A stretch of DNA of 64,000 nt from Pedobacter schmidteae (GTDB lineage: Bacteria > Bacteroidota > Bacteroidia > Sphingobacteriales > Sphingobacteriaceae): positions 4,337,097 through 4,401,096 of the forward strand of contig NZ_LS999839.1 of assembly GCF_900564155.1 (NCBI RefSeq). The letters are read 5' to 3'. Made by a program: the position numbers and the translations under genes. This document shows positions 36,054-45,413 of this stretch, piece by piece. The notes beneath the pieces are model-generated. The model was not told the DNA's origin. It did no database searches and worked only from the letters and a program-made list of their open reading frames with translations. Numbering within the stretch: the stretch's first letter is position 1; the number at the start of each line of letters is the position of its first letter.

Positions 36054-36382
36054 AATCGGCAGTGGTTTAATGGGAGCTGAGATAGTGGTACCAATCTAAA
36101 CATTTTTTTTATGATTTTTTGAAGACATAGCAAATCATATAAGCACCAAAGCAATTACGTTGAATTTTCCTTTCGCTATAGATTTTATCGCAGATTCAAT
36201 AAAATATTCCCGGAATACCAAGTTTGTAAAATCATTTTTATGTAATAAAAACAACATTAGGACTTACTTATTTTAAAAAGAGCGAATTAAAAACAAGAAA
36301 AGTGTAAAAAACAGAGATAATATTCGACAATTACGTGCAAAATTTAATTTTGTGTTGTACTTTTGCCGAAAATTTCAAAAAA
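36054..36382. promoter_or_regulatory. Divergent gap of 329 bases with a likely mqo promoter near its right end
   Basis: Two -7-like boxes, TAATTTTG (36345-36352) and TACTTTTG (36358-36365), precede the mqo start at 36383 on the plus strand. Neither has a clear TTTG 19 bases upstream. The rest is AT-rich and I see no gene, repeat or RNA in it. Confidence 0.4.
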
Positions 36383-37876
36383 ATGACTCGAAAAAATAGT
36401 AATCCGGACAAAACGGTTGATGTTGTGTTAATTGGAGCAGGCATTATGAGTGCTACCTTAGGTATGTTACTAAAGGAACTGCAGCCGGACCTCACTATCG
36501 AAATTTTTGAAAGACTGGATGTTGCAGCAGCCGAAAGCTCGGATGCATGGAACAATGCAGGTACAGGACATTCTGCCTTTTGCGAACTAAACTATACGCC
36601 GCAAAAAGCCGATGGCTCTGTAGACACCAAAAAGGCTGTCTCTATTGCCGAATCATTTGAAGTATCTAAACAATTCTGGTCCTTTCTGGTGAAAAGCAAA
36701 CTGGTAGACAGTCCGGAAACTTTTATCAAAAAGATTCCTCACCTGAGTTTTGTATGGGGAGCCGACAATGTTGATTTCCTGAAAAAAAGATATACAAATC
36801 TGCAGAAAAGCGATTTGTTTAAAGGAATGATCTATTCGGAAGATGCTGCAGAGCTTGCCGAATGGATGCCTTTGGTAATGAAAGACCGTAATCCTGCTGA
36901 GAAAGTTGCAGCTACCAGAATGGATCTGGGCACTGATGTTAATTTTGGTGCACTGACCAGAATGATGTTCAACAAACTGCAAACCAGACCCGATGTAAAG
37001 CTTCATTTTCATCACGATGTGAAAAAACTAAAGCAGAAAAACGGCTTATGGGAAGTGAAAGTAAAAGACGAAACAACCGGACAAAGACGGGTAATAAAGG
37101 CTAAATTTGTATTTATTGGTGCTGGTGGGGGCTCATTGCCTCTACTGGAAAAAGCCGATATTCCGGAAGGTAAAGGTTTTGGTGGTTTTCCGGTTAGCGG
37201 TCAGTGGTTAAAATGTGTAAACCCGGAGATTATTGAGCAACATCATGCTAAAGTATACGGAAAAGCTTCGGTAGGAGCGCCACCCATGTCGGTACCACAC
37301 CTGGATACCAGGATGATTGACGGAAAACGGGCTTTACTTTTTGGTCCTTATGCCGGATTTTCGACCCGCTTTTTGAAACACGGATCCTTACTTGATTTGC
37401 CTTTGTCTATAAAAGCAAACAACATCAGACCGATGATTTCGGCGGGACTGGACAACCTGCCATTGACAAAATACCTGATTGACCAGGTACGTCAATCACC
37501 CGAAGACCGTATGGCGGCCTTAAGGGAATATTTTCCGGGTGCAAAAATGGAGGACTGGGAACTGGAAACAGCCGGGCAACGGGTACAGGTGATCAAGAAA
37601 GATGAAAAACATGGCGGTATCCTTGAGTTTGGTACCGAGGTGGTAACTGCTGCTGATGGATCGATAGCCGCACTTTTGGGCGCCTCTCCGGGTGCTTCAA
37701 CAGCTGTTTCTATTATGATTACCTTAATGGAGCGTTGCTTTGCTGATAAAATTAAAACGGCCGAATGGCAACAAAAGCTGAAACAGATGATTCCTTCTTA
37801 CGGAGAATCGCTGAACGGCAATCCACAGTTAACAGAAAATATCAGAACACAAACCAGCCACGCATTGGGTTTGTAG
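36383..37876 (+). CDS. mqo: Malate:quinone oxidoreductase
   Basis: This membrane-associated FAD enzyme of the citric acid cycle oxidises malate to oxaloacetate and reduces quinone. The protein has 497 residues from the Met at 36383, chosen because the FAD-binding strand follows at normal distance (VDVVLIGAGIMSATLGMLL); the 16 extra codons upstream lack family similarity. Further marks are ERLDVAAAESSDAWNNAGTGHSAFCELNYTP, FIGAGGGSLPLLEKA, FGGFPVSGQWL and the C-terminal LLGASPGASTAVSIM. The gene is monocistronic and ends before the hairpin at 37969. Confidence 0.96.
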   Translation: MTRKNSNPDKTVDVVLIGAGIMSATLGMLLKELQPDLTIEIFERLDVAAAESSDAWNNAGTGHSAFCELNYTPQKADGSVDTKKAVSIAESFEVSKQFWSFLVKSKLVDSPETFIKKIPHLSFVWGADNVDFLKKRYTNLQKSDLFKGMIYSEDAAELAEWMPLVMKDRNPAEKVAATRMDLGTDVNFGALTRMMFNKLQTRPDVKLHFHHDVKKLKQKNGLWEVKVKDETTGQRRVIKAKFVFIGAGGGSLPLLEKADIPEGKGFGGFPVSGQWLKCVNPEIIEQHHAKVYGKASVGAPPMSVPHLDTRMIDGKRALLFGPYAGFSTRFLKHGSLLDLPLSIKANNIRPMISAGLDNLPLTKYLIDQVRQSPEDRMAALREYFPGAKMEDWELETAGQRVQVIKKDEKHGGILEFGTEVVTAADGSIAALLGASPGASTAVSIMITLMERCFADKIKTAEWQQKLKQMIPSYGESLNGNPQLTENIRTQTSHALGL

Positions 37877-37968
37877 CTACAAGCCGCTGTGTCATAAACC
37901 GGTCGAGCTTTATTCAAGATCTCTCCCAAAAGCCGGGATGACGGAGCGAATAAAAGTGAAGCGAATAT

Positions 37969-38011
37969 AAAAAAGAGGCTTGTACCATAATATGGTACAA
38001 GCCTCTTTTTT
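37969..38011. terminator. Bidirectional terminator downstream of mqo
   Basis: Two 20-base arms (core GAGGCTTGTACCAT) meet at a 3-base loop, with A6 on the left and T6 on the right. This is among the strongest hairpins in the window and ends mqo transcription. Confidence 0.88.
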
Positions 38012-38077
38012 GCATTTTTTTGTGACTGAAAATGTAGTGGTCTGTACGCTTCTTTAAGCTACAACTGGCCCTCGACC

Positions 38078-38105
38078 ATGCGACAACTTTGCGTCGCATT
38101 TTTTC
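38078..38105 (+). terminator. Second terminator-like hairpin without an upstream gene
   Basis: ATGCGAC (38078-38084) pairs with GTCGCAT (38093-38099) around an 8-base loop, followed by a run of Ts to 38104. It lies 67 bases beyond the mqo terminator, so it would terminate readthrough or a short RNA made in between. Confidence 0.5.
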
Positions 38106-38429
38106 GAAGCAAAGACGAACGAAACACGAACGAGGCCCTTACCAAATCAGTACTTGCTAACCATCGCAGGCAAAGCGTATCCCAGGCCCAAAAAATATTC
38201 AATTTGAATGATGATGCCCTTCCGGTTGGAAGAACAAGTGAAGATTTAAATATAGGTATTTTAATTGATTCCTAATACCGTATTCAGAACCGCAATTCAA
38301 AGTATTTTATTTGTATCTTTAAAAAAGCCGGAATGCTTGTGCAACTTATTTGGTATAATAATTGAACAAAATAACGCAGTTCAAATCAGGAACAAATCAA
38401 CCGAAAGCTAACCTTTTAATCCAAAAAAT

Positions 38430-40871
38430 ATGCCACGTTGGTCTAAAATTGTCCTCATTACATTTGCTGTTCTTGTTGCATTTATCCTGCTGCTGTATGT
38501 AGGACTCGCTTTATATGTAAATGCGAACAATAAAAGCCTGCTTGCAAGTGTCAATAAACAGCTCAATAAAAACCTGAGCGGAACCATGACCATAGGCAGT
38601 ATGGACCCCACTTTTTTGAAGGGCTTTCCCGGTGTGTCCCTAAAGCTTAGAAACGTGATTCTCAAAGATAGTCTTTGGAACAACCATAAGCACAATTTAC
38701 TGGAGGCCAAAGATTTTGATATCTCTGTAAATATGCTGGGCCTGCTAAAGGGCAATATCGATATACAGAAAATGGGAATTAACAATTCGACTGTGTATTT
38801 ATATACCGACAGTAGCGGATATAGCAATACTGCCGTTTTTAAAAAGAAAAAATCTGCTGAAAAGAATAAGGAAGGCGGGAGCGCCCCGGCTGAAATCAGC
38901 AAAATTGTGTTAAACAATGTCAATTTTATAGTCGACAATCAGAAAGGGCATAAGCTTTTTCATTTTGTAATAGACGAGCTAAAAGCAAAAATCGATTATA
39001 AGCTACTGGGAGGTTGGGAAGCCGATATGCATCTCAAAACGTTGGCAAAAAGCATGGCTTTTAACACGCGTCGCGGCAGCTTCATCAAAGATAAATTATT
39101 GGAGGGGCCATTTAAAGTGAGCTATGATGATGAAAAAGGCATTATTGATGTTGCGCCCAATAAATTAAACATTGGCAGCGACCCGTTTATTATAGGCGCA
39201 AGTTTCGACATCCGAAAGGAGAACACCGGATTTACCATCAACATTGATGCCCCCGAGATTCTCTGGAGCAATGCAGCGGCACTATTGGCGCCCAACATCA
39301 CCCAAAAGCTGAATATGTTTAACCTGAGTAAGCCAATTCATGCTAAATGTACTTTAAAAGGGGATATGGGACCTGGTGGAGATCCTGAAATACATGTGCA
39401 AGCCTTAATTAAAGACAACCAGCTGACTACGCCTGGCGGTATCATTGACAGCTGTAATTTTACAGGTGTATTTACCAACAATTACGTAAAGGGAAAAGGC
39501 TTTAGCGACGAGAACTCGGTCATTAAGCTGTACCATTTTAAAGGCAGCTATAAGGAACTTCCATTTTCTATTGATACCGCTTTTATTCAAAATCTGGATA
39601 AACCAATTGCTACCGGAATATTCAGGTCGGCATTTGACATTGTCAAGCTAAACAAGGTTTTGGGAGAGGAAACGCTGAAGTTTGGAAAAGGAACCGCTAA
39701 TGTGAACCTGTCGTATAGAGCTGATATTGTAGATTTCAAACTGACCAAGCCATTGGTTGCGGGTGCTATCGATATTAAAAATGCCGACATTAGCTATGTA
39801 CCCCGGAAGTTAAATTTCACCAATACAGCCATACTGCTCAATTTTACCAATAACGACCTTTTTATCAAGAACATCCGTTTACAAAGTGGTAAAAGTGTGA
39901 TTTTAATGGACGGAACCGTTCGCAATTTCCTAAACCTATATTATACTGCGCCAGAAAAGATTTTGCTAACCTGGCAAATACGTAGCCCGCAGATTCATTT
40001 GGGCGAGTTTCTTGGATTTTTGGATAGCAGAAAACCTGCACCAAAAGCAAGAACGAAAAATAACAGAAAAACTACCTTTTCTGAGGATTTAAATGAGGTA
40101 TTTGAAAAGAGTAATGTAAATATGCATTTGAGTGTAGACAAAGTATATTACAATAAGTTTTTGGCTACCAATGCCAATGCCGACCTGTTGTTGTCGGAGT
40201 CGGGTATTGTCATCAGAAACGTTAGTTTAAAACATGCCGGTGGTTCATTAAAACTGAACGGCAATGTGACCCAGAAAGGAGCGTCAAACCGTTTTAATGT
40301 CAACACGGTTTTAAGCAATGTCGACATCAGGCACTTTTTTTATGCTTTTGATAATTTTGGCTTAAAAAGTCTGACCTCCAAAAACCTCAAAGGTTTTTTG
40401 GATGCCAGAACCAACATTTCGGGCGGAATCAATAGTCGGGGTAAACTATCTCCAAATTCAATGAACGGAAGTCTGTCATTTAATCTTAAAAAGGGTGCTT
40501 TGTTAAACTTTGAACCCATCATCAGCGTAGGCAAATTTGCTTTTCCTTTCAGGGATTTGAACAATATCATGTTTACCAATCTGAATGGAAAATTTGATAT
40601 ACGCGGACAAAAGATAACCATCAATCCGATGCAAATTAATTCAAGTTTGCTAAATATGGATGTAGCCGGGGTTTATTCGCTCAATACCAGGGGAACAAAT
40701 ATTGCGGTTGATGTACCTTTACGAAACCCCAGGAAAGATGCGGATATAACCGATGCTGAAGAACGAAAAGCCAGGCGGATGAAGGGGATTGTTTTGCATT
40801 TACTGGCCACAGACGGGGACGACGGTAAGATTAAAATTAAACTAAACAGAAACCGGGAACAGAGCAAGTAA
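38430..40871 (+). CDS. AsmA-family envelope protein
   Basis: The protein has 813 residues. A single N-terminal membrane helix (IVLITFAVLVAFILLLYVGLALYV, about 7-30) is followed by the AsmA opening (LSGTMTIGSMDPTFLKGFPGVSLKLRNVILKD). A very long beta-rich periplasmic part follows, with AsmA C-terminal repeats such as ISYVPRKLNFTNTAILLNFTNNDLFIKNIRL and VSLKHAGGSLKLNGNVTQKG. Relatives such as YhdP/TamB span the periplasm and are thought to carry phospholipids to the outer membrane. It probably serves envelope lipid balance. It is monocistronic. Confidence 0.88.
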   Translation: MPRWSKIVLITFAVLVAFILLLYVGLALYVNANNKSLLASVNKQLNKNLSGTMTIGSMDPTFLKGFPGVSLKLRNVILKDSLWNNHKHNLLEAKDFDISVNMLGLLKGNIDIQKMGINNSTVYLYTDSSGYSNTAVFKKKKSAEKNKEGGSAPAEISKIVLNNVNFIVDNQKGHKLFHFVIDELKAKIDYKLLGGWEADMHLKTLAKSMAFNTRRGSFIKDKLLEGPFKVSYDDEKGIIDVAPNKLNIGSDPFIIGASFDIRKENTGFTINIDAPEILWSNAAALLAPNITQKLNMFNLSKPIHAKCTLKGDMGPGGDPEIHVQALIKDNQLTTPGGIIDSCNFTGVFTNNYVKGKGFSDENSVIKLYHFKGSYKELPFSIDTAFIQNLDKPIATGIFRSAFDIVKLNKVLGEETLKFGKGTANVNLSYRADIVDFKLTKPLVAGAIDIKNADISYVPRKLNFTNTAILLNFTNNDLFIKNIRLQSGKSVILMDGTVRNFLNLYYTAPEKILLTWQIRSPQIHLGEFLGFLDSRKPAPKARTKNNRKTTFSEDLNEVFEKSNVNMHLSVDKVYYNKFLATNANADLLLSESGIVIRNVSLKHAGGSLKLNGNVTQKGASNRFNVNTVLSNVDIRHFFYAFDNFGLKSLTSKNLKGFLDARTNISGGINSRGKLSPNSMNGSLSFNLKKGALLNFEPIISVGKFAFPFRDLNNIMFTNLNGKFDIRGQKITINPMQINSSLLNMDVAGVYSLNTRGTNIAVDVPLRNPRKDADITDAEERKARRMKGIVLHLLATDGDDGKIKIKLNRNREQSK

Positions 40872-40920
40872 AGAATTATATTTGAGTATAGAAATCTATA
40901 ACCCCAAATAAAACAATCAC

Positions 40921-41331
40921 ATGAAACGTAATGCAACAGCCGTTTGGAATGGCACAATTAAAGAAGGTTCAGGTCACCTGACCACAGGAAGCAAAGTTTT
41001 GGATCAAACTCAATATTCTTTCAACAGCAGATTTGCTGATGGCATTGGAACCAATCCGGAAGAATTGATGGCTGCAGCACATGCCGGCTGTTTTACCATG
41101 AAATTGAGTCTTGATTTGACAGAAGCCGGATTTACCCCGGGGACTTTAGAAACTACCGGAACAGTAACGCTTGACAATGGAGTAATTACCAGTTCTAACC
41201 TGGTATTAAAAGCCAGCATTCCCGGAATCAGCGATGCGCAGTTTCAGGAAATTGCAGCGGGGGCAAAGGCCACATGTCCGGTTAGCAAAGCCTATAATGT
41301 TGACATTACACTGCAGGCTTCTTTAGTTTAA
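40921..41331 (+). CDS. OsmC/Ohr-family peroxiredoxin
   Basis: The protein has 136 residues with the two redox cysteines of the family, C57 in AHAGCFTM and C119 in ATCPVSKAY. The Arg and Glu that position the peroxide are in SRFADGIGTNPEELMAA. It should reduce organic hydroperoxides using a thiol donor. The sequence is nearer OsmC than Ohr. A TATATTTG box at 40877-40884 is a possible -7 element 36 bases upstream. The gene ends before the terminator at 41360. Confidence 0.92.
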   Translation: MKRNATAVWNGTIKEGSGHLTTGSKVLDQTQYSFNSRFADGIGTNPEELMAAAHAGCFTMKLSLDLTEAGFTPGTLETTGTVTLDNGVITSSNLVLKASIPGISDAQFQEIAAGAKATCPVSKAYNVDITLQASLV

Positions 41332-41359
41332 GTCATTTTTTCTATAAAATCTATCAATT

Positions 41360-41394
41360 ATCCTCCTGTTTATTTCATAGATAGGAGGATTTTT
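41360..41394 (+). terminator. Intrinsic terminator of the osmC-type gene
   Basis: ATCCTCCT (41360-41367) pairs with AGGAGGAT (41383-41390) around a 15-base loop, and five Ts follow. Confidence 0.75.
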
Positions 41395-41401
41395 GCCTAT
41401 T

Positions 41402-41433
41402 TTCGGGTTTTCATTACAGATTTATAACCCGAA
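41402..41433 (+). promoter_or_regulatory. Hairpin directly before the proB start codon
   Basis: TTCGGGTT (41402-41409) and AACCCGAA (41426-41433) pair perfectly around a 16-base loop, ending 5 bases before the ATG. If present in the mRNA it would cover the ribosome-binding region of proB. It could equally be a protein binding site. Confidence 0.45.
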
Positions 41434-41438
41434 CCACA

Positions 41439-42473
41439 ATGGACAAGCCTATACTTGTTTTGAAATTAGGTACCGCCTCTATTACCAGCACAAAAGGAGC
41501 ACTTGATGAGCAGGTAATTGCAGATGTTGCCAGACAAGTTGCCCAAATTGCAAAAGATTATCGTTTAATTCTTGTTTCTTCCGGCGCAGTAGGTGCCGGC
41601 AAAAAATATATCAAAAATTATAAAGGAAAAATTTCTGAGCGTAAAGCGGCAGCCTCTATTGGTAATCCTTTATTGCTAAACACCTATTCCAAACATTTTT
41701 TGCCCTATGGCATCTGCATTGCTCAAAGTCTTTGCGAGCGCCAGCATTTTTCTAACCGCAAGCAATTTTTGCAACTAAAGGAAACTTACGAAGAGCTATG
41801 GAAAAATGACGTTATTCCTATTGCCAATGAAAACGACGTGGTCAGCAGTCTGGAGCTAAAATTTTCTGATAACGACGAATTGGCCACATTGCTGGGCGTT
41901 GGTTTTGGAGCTTCGGTGATTTTACTAGGCACCTCGGTACCAGGCGTTTTGAATAGGGAAGGAAAGGTGATTGAAAGAATTGAAAGTATCAATAACGATA
42001 TTTTCTCGTTAGCAGACAAAAACAAATCGGACCTGGGCCTGGGTGGTATGATTTCCAAATTGACTTTTGCCCACCTGGCTTCGGTTATGGGGATAAAAGT
42101 GGTCATATTTGGTGTCCGTACACCAGATGGAATTGTAAATGCAGTTCAGGAAAAAACAGGCACGGTTTGTATTCCAAAAAATTGCAGCATATCGGCCAGA
42201 AACAAGTGGCTGGCCAGCGGTAGCCTGGTAACCGGACGCATCATGGTAGATGATGGTGCCTGTGAGGCTATCAGAAAGCGCAAAAGCTTACTTGCGGTAG
42301 GCGTATTATCTGTGATGGAAAATTTTAGTGATGGTGAAATTTTCGAGATTACCGATCAGGAAAACAATATCGTGGCTGTAGCCCGCGCCAAAACCTCATC
42401 CGAAACCATCCTTAACAATTCAAAACAACACAACCTGGAAATTGCAAATGCCAGTGATATTGTAATACTTTAA
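41439..42473 (+). CDS. proB: Glutamate 5-kinase
   Basis: This enzyme catalyses the first step of proline synthesis, phosphorylating the gamma carboxyl of glutamate with ATP. The protein has 344 residues. The amino-acid-kinase core shows LKLGTASIT at the start, SSGAVGAGKKYI, IANENDVV and DNDELATLLG. A C-terminal PUA domain is present (GRIMVDDGACEAIRKRKSLLAVGV). It is followed after 3 bases by proA, so the two enzymes that hand over the unstable glutamyl phosphate are made together. Assignment is secure. Confidence 0.95.
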   Translation: MDKPILVLKLGTASITSTKGALDEQVIADVARQVAQIAKDYRLILVSSGAVGAGKKYIKNYKGKISERKAAASIGNPLLLNTYSKHFLPYGICIAQSLCERQHFSNRKQFLQLKETYEELWKNDVIPIANENDVVSSLELKFSDNDELATLLGVGFGASVILLGTSVPGVLNREGKVIERIESINNDIFSLADKNKSDLGLGGMISKLTFAHLASVMGIKVVIFGVRTPDGIVNAVQEKTGTVCIPKNCSISARNKWLASGSLVTGRIMVDDGACEAIRKRKSLLAVGVLSVMENFSDGEIFEITDQENNIVAVARAKTSSETILNNSKQHNLEIANASDIVIL

Positions 42474-42476
42474 CTA

Positions 42477-43724
42477 ATGGAAACCATTCAACAGCTGCTC
42501 GTTAACGCAAAAAATGCACAGGCTTCAATAGCTGCTTTAACTGACGAAGGCAAAAAAAAGCTGATCAATAGCCTTGCTGCATTGATCAAAGCGCAATCGG
42601 CACAAATCATTTCAGAAAATTTGAAAGACCTGAACAGGATGCCCGATACCGATCCTAAAAAAGATCGCCTGCTGTTGAATGAAAACCGGATTCTTGATTT
42701 GTCATCCAGCCTTACAGATGTAGCCGCTTTGGATGACCCGACCCATAAAATACTTAGTGAAACCAGATTAAGTAATGGCCTTTTTATTCAGAAAAAGACT
42801 GTACCGCTGGGCGTAGTAGGAGTAATTTATGAATCGCGACCAAATGTCACCATTGATGTGGCAGCACTTTGTATCAGATCGGGCAATGTCTGTTTGCTGC
42901 GCGGTGGCCAGGATGCCTACCATACCAATCTTTTCATTGTTTCCCTGATTCAGCAGGTTTTGGAGGAGTACGGTCTGGATAAAAACGTGGTGCAGCAGCT
43001 TCCGGCCGATAGAAAATACATCCTTGATATATTGCAGGCCGAAAAATATATTGACGTGATTATTCCCCGCGGATCTAACCAGCTGATTGAATTTGTGCGC
43101 AAAAATGCCCTGGTACCGGTTATTGAAACCGGCGCAGGTGTTTGTCATACTTATATTGAACAAACGGCAAAGCTTGACGAAGCGGCAACTATAGTGGTAA
43201 ACGCCAAAGTATCGCGGCCATCGGTATGTAATGCACTGGACACTGTAGTGGTAGACAGGGTAGTGGCCAATACTTTTTTAGCTACACTTGCGCCACGCCT
43301 GGCCCAACATCAGGTAGAAATTTTTGCAGATGATAGCGCCTTTGCGATACTTCAGGAATTAAAATATCCACTATTGAATAAAGCGGCAGCAGCAGATTTC
43401 GGCAGAGAGTTTCTGGATCTTAAGTGTTCCGTAAAAGTTGTGGAGGATTTGAATGCAGCATTGGCTCACATTGCCGATTTTTCTTCCAAACATTCGGAAG
43501 CTATTTTAACTGAAGATCTGGCCAAAGCCGAAAGGTTTTTGAACGAAGTAGATGCGGCGGTGGTTTACTTAAATGCATCTACCCGGTTTACTGATGGACA
43601 GGTGTTTGGCTTAGGTGCCGAAATAGGTATTTCCACACAAAAACTCCATGCCCGTGGCCCCTTTGCACTGGAAAAATTAGTAACCGAAAAATGGGTAGTA
43701 AAAGGTAATGGGCAAGTGCGATAA
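42477..43724 (+). CDS. proA: Glutamate-5-semialdehyde dehydrogenase (gamma-glutamyl phosphate reductase)
   Basis: This enzyme reduces glutamyl 5-phosphate with NADPH to the semialdehyde, the second step of proline synthesis. The protein has 415 residues with the catalytic Cys at C223 in ETGAGVCHTYIE. Other family blocks are VPLGVVGVIYESRPNVTIDVAALCIRSGN, IIPRGSNQLIEFV, NAKVSRPSVCNALDT and the C-terminal TRFTDGQVFGLGAEIGISTQKLHARGPFAL. No pyrroline reductase gene (proC) is in the operon. Confidence 0.97.
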   Translation: METIQQLLVNAKNAQASIAALTDEGKKKLINSLAALIKAQSAQIISENLKDLNRMPDTDPKKDRLLLNENRILDLSSSLTDVAALDDPTHKILSETRLSNGLFIQKKTVPLGVVGVIYESRPNVTIDVAALCIRSGNVCLLRGGQDAYHTNLFIVSLIQQVLEEYGLDKNVVQQLPADRKYILDILQAEKYIDVIIPRGSNQLIEFVRKNALVPVIETGAGVCHTYIEQTAKLDEAATIVVNAKVSRPSVCNALDTVVVDRVVANTFLATLAPRLAQHQVEIFADDSAFAILQELKYPLLNKAAAADFGREFLDLKCSVKVVEDLNAALAHIADFSSKHSEAILTEDLAKAERFLNEVDAAVVYLNASTRFTDGQVFGLGAEIGISTQKLHARGPFALEKLVTEKWVVKGNGQVR

Positions 43725-43872
43725 TTCCCCCAATTGGGTAAAATCTGCATCAAACAATTTCATGTTACAACATTAAAACGCCCCGTTTTAGCTGATTTTA
43801 GCTTATGTCATTTGGCTTGAATTTTGAAAATATCTGAGTTGGATTCCACCAGATATAAATAAAAACAAGTAC

Positions 43873-44949
43873 TTGAGATCAGATAGCTTACTTAGAATGC
43901 TTGAAGTAATAGATGATTATGCTATTCTCTTTTTAGACAAGCAGGGAAATATTGAGAACTGGAATAAAGAGGCGGAGAAGATAAAGGGGTATACGGCCGA
44001 TGAAATTGTTGGCCATAGCTTTAGTGTGTTCTATAGTGAAGAAAGTCGAAGAAACAAGTTACCGGAGTTACTGATTGAAGAAGCTAAACAAAAAGGCAGA
44101 TCGCAGCACGAAGGCTGGCGTTTAAGGAAAAATGGTGAGCTTTTTTGGGCTTTTGTTACACTTTCGGCTATTTATGGCGACAACAACAATGTGGTCGGAT
44201 TTTCTATTTTTATCAGGGACCTTACGGCAAAGCGGCAGCTGGAAAAAACTACCGAAGAATATGCCCGGGAACTGGAAATTAAGAATAAGGAACTGGAGCA
44301 ATTTGTATATATAGCCTCACATGACTTACAGGAACCCTTGCTTACTGTAAAGAACTTTGTTGAATTGTTTAAAGACGAATACAAGGATGTTTTTGACGAC
44401 AATGCCAAGCTTTATCTGCAGTTTATAGACCGGTCTACCGAACGGATGCGCAACCTGATCAAGGGCTTACTAGATTATGCGCGACTAGGAGGCCAGCAAG
44501 CCAAAAGCCTGGTAGACTGCAATGCCTTAATGGATAGTTTGCAAAATGACCTGTTTAGCAGTATCAACGCTACAGGAGCAGAAATTCATTACGCCAACCT
44601 TCCTATAATATATGGTTTTGAAACCGCAATAAGGCAGCTTTTTCAAAACCTGGTTAGTAACGCACTTAAGTTCAGAAGACCAGAGGTAAAGCCTCAGGTG
44701 TACATATCGGCAACCAACAAGGACGATTTCTGGTATTTTGAATTCAAAGACAATGGGATAGGAATTGAAGAGCGTTATAAAGAAAAAGTATTTGTAATGT
44801 TTCAGCGTTTACACAATGTGGCCGATTATGAGGGGTATGGCATAGGTTTGTCGCACTGTAAAAAAATTGTAGAGTTGCATGGAGGCCGGATTGGCGTAGA
44901 ATCGGTACTGAATGAAGGAAGTACCTTTAGTTTCACCTTAAAAGCTTAA
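43873..44949 (+). CDS. PAS-domain sensor histidine kinase
   Basis: The protein has 358 residues, cytoplasmic, without membrane segments. One PAS domain with PAC motif is at about 8-118 (DYAILFLDKQGNIENWNKEAEKIKGYTADEIVG, VVGFSIFIRDLTAKRQLE). A short coiled coil leads to the H box with the phospho-acceptor H150 (YIASHDLQEPL). The ATPase shows the N box LFQNLVSNALKF and the G boxes DNGIGIEERY and GYGIGLSHCKKIVELHGG. This resembles phytochrome-type kinases without the photosensory part. The frame starts with TTG; the first ATG is at 43897 and would trim 8 residues. It is 12 bases upstream of a response regulator, likely its partner. Confidence 0.92.
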   Translation: MRSDSLLRMLEVIDDYAILFLDKQGNIENWNKEAEKIKGYTADEIVGHSFSVFYSEESRRNKLPELLIEEAKQKGRSQHEGWRLRKNGELFWAFVTLSAIYGDNNNVVGFSIFIRDLTAKRQLEKTTEEYARELEIKNKELEQFVYIASHDLQEPLLTVKNFVELFKDEYKDVFDDNAKLYLQFIDRSTERMRNLIKGLLDYARLGGQQAKSLVDCNALMDSLQNDLFSSINATGAEIHYANLPIIYGFETAIRQLFQNLVSNALKFRRPEVKPQVYISATNKDDFWYFEFKDNGIGIEERYKEKVFVMFQRLHNVADYEGYGIGLSHCKKIVELHGGRIGVESVLNEGSTFSFTLKA

Positions 44950-44961
44950 TCTCACACACGA

Positions 44962-45402
44962 ATGAAAAAATATAAAGATCTTGACTGTGTTTTATTGGTT
45001 GATGATGATATTTCTACAAATTTTATTCACCGCAGGATTGTAGAAAACGCGAAGATAAATGTTGATGTAAAGGAAATTACCTCAGCCAAAGAAGCCTTGG
45101 ATTACTTGACTTACTCAGGTAAATACGAAAACAATCAGGATGCACCAAAAGCCGGTATTATATTTTTAGACATCAATATGCCGGGGATGAATGGTTGGGA
45201 TTTTATTGCGGAATATAAGAAGCTGGATCAAAAACACAAAGCCAGAATTGTGGTGGTGATGCTAACCACTTCGCTAAATCCGGATGACGAGCAACACGCG
45301 GCCAATGTGGAAGAAATTGCTACGTATTTGCATAAGCCTCTCAATTTGGAAGCTTTTGCAAAAATCGCAGATCAGTATTTTGAAGTATTGGAAGATGAAT
45401 AA
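44962..45402 (+). CDS. Single-domain response regulator
   Basis: The protein has 146 residues consisting only of a receiver domain. The acidic pocket is D14-D16 (LLVDDDISTNFIHRRI) and the phospho-acceptor is D70 (IIFLDINMPGMNGWDF). The switch Thr is in VVMLTTSLNPDD and the conserved Lys is K125 in YLHKPLN. It has no output domain, so it must act through another protein, for example in a phosphorelay or on a motility or adhesion target. It is encoded directly after the PAS kinase. Confidence 0.93.
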   Translation: MKKYKDLDCVLLVDDDISTNFIHRRIVENAKINVDVKEITSAKEALDYLTYSGKYENNQDAPKAGIIFLDINMPGMNGWDFIAEYKKLDQKHKARIVVVMLTTSLNPDDEQHAANVEEIATYLHKPLNLEAFAKIADQYFEVLEDE

Positions 45403-45413
45403 TCTTAAGGTTG

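Larger units (their letters stand above)
37877..38429. other. Gap of 553 bases between mqo and the AsmA gene
   Basis: It holds a bidirectional terminator (37969-38011) and a second hairpin with a T-run (38078-38105), with no gene between them. A 65-codon frame (38078-38275) begins inside the second hairpin and has no recognisable similarity; I do not accept it as a gene. The last 150 bases are probably the leader of the AsmA gene. Confidence 0.5.

Noticed and set aside
38078..38275. 65-codon frame between mqo and the AsmA gene
   Set aside because: Its ATG is inside a terminator-like hairpin and it has no recognisable similarity or pattern.
38408..38938. 176-codon frame antisense to the AsmA gene start
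   Set aside because: A shadow of the AsmA membrane helix and following strands, with no independent support.
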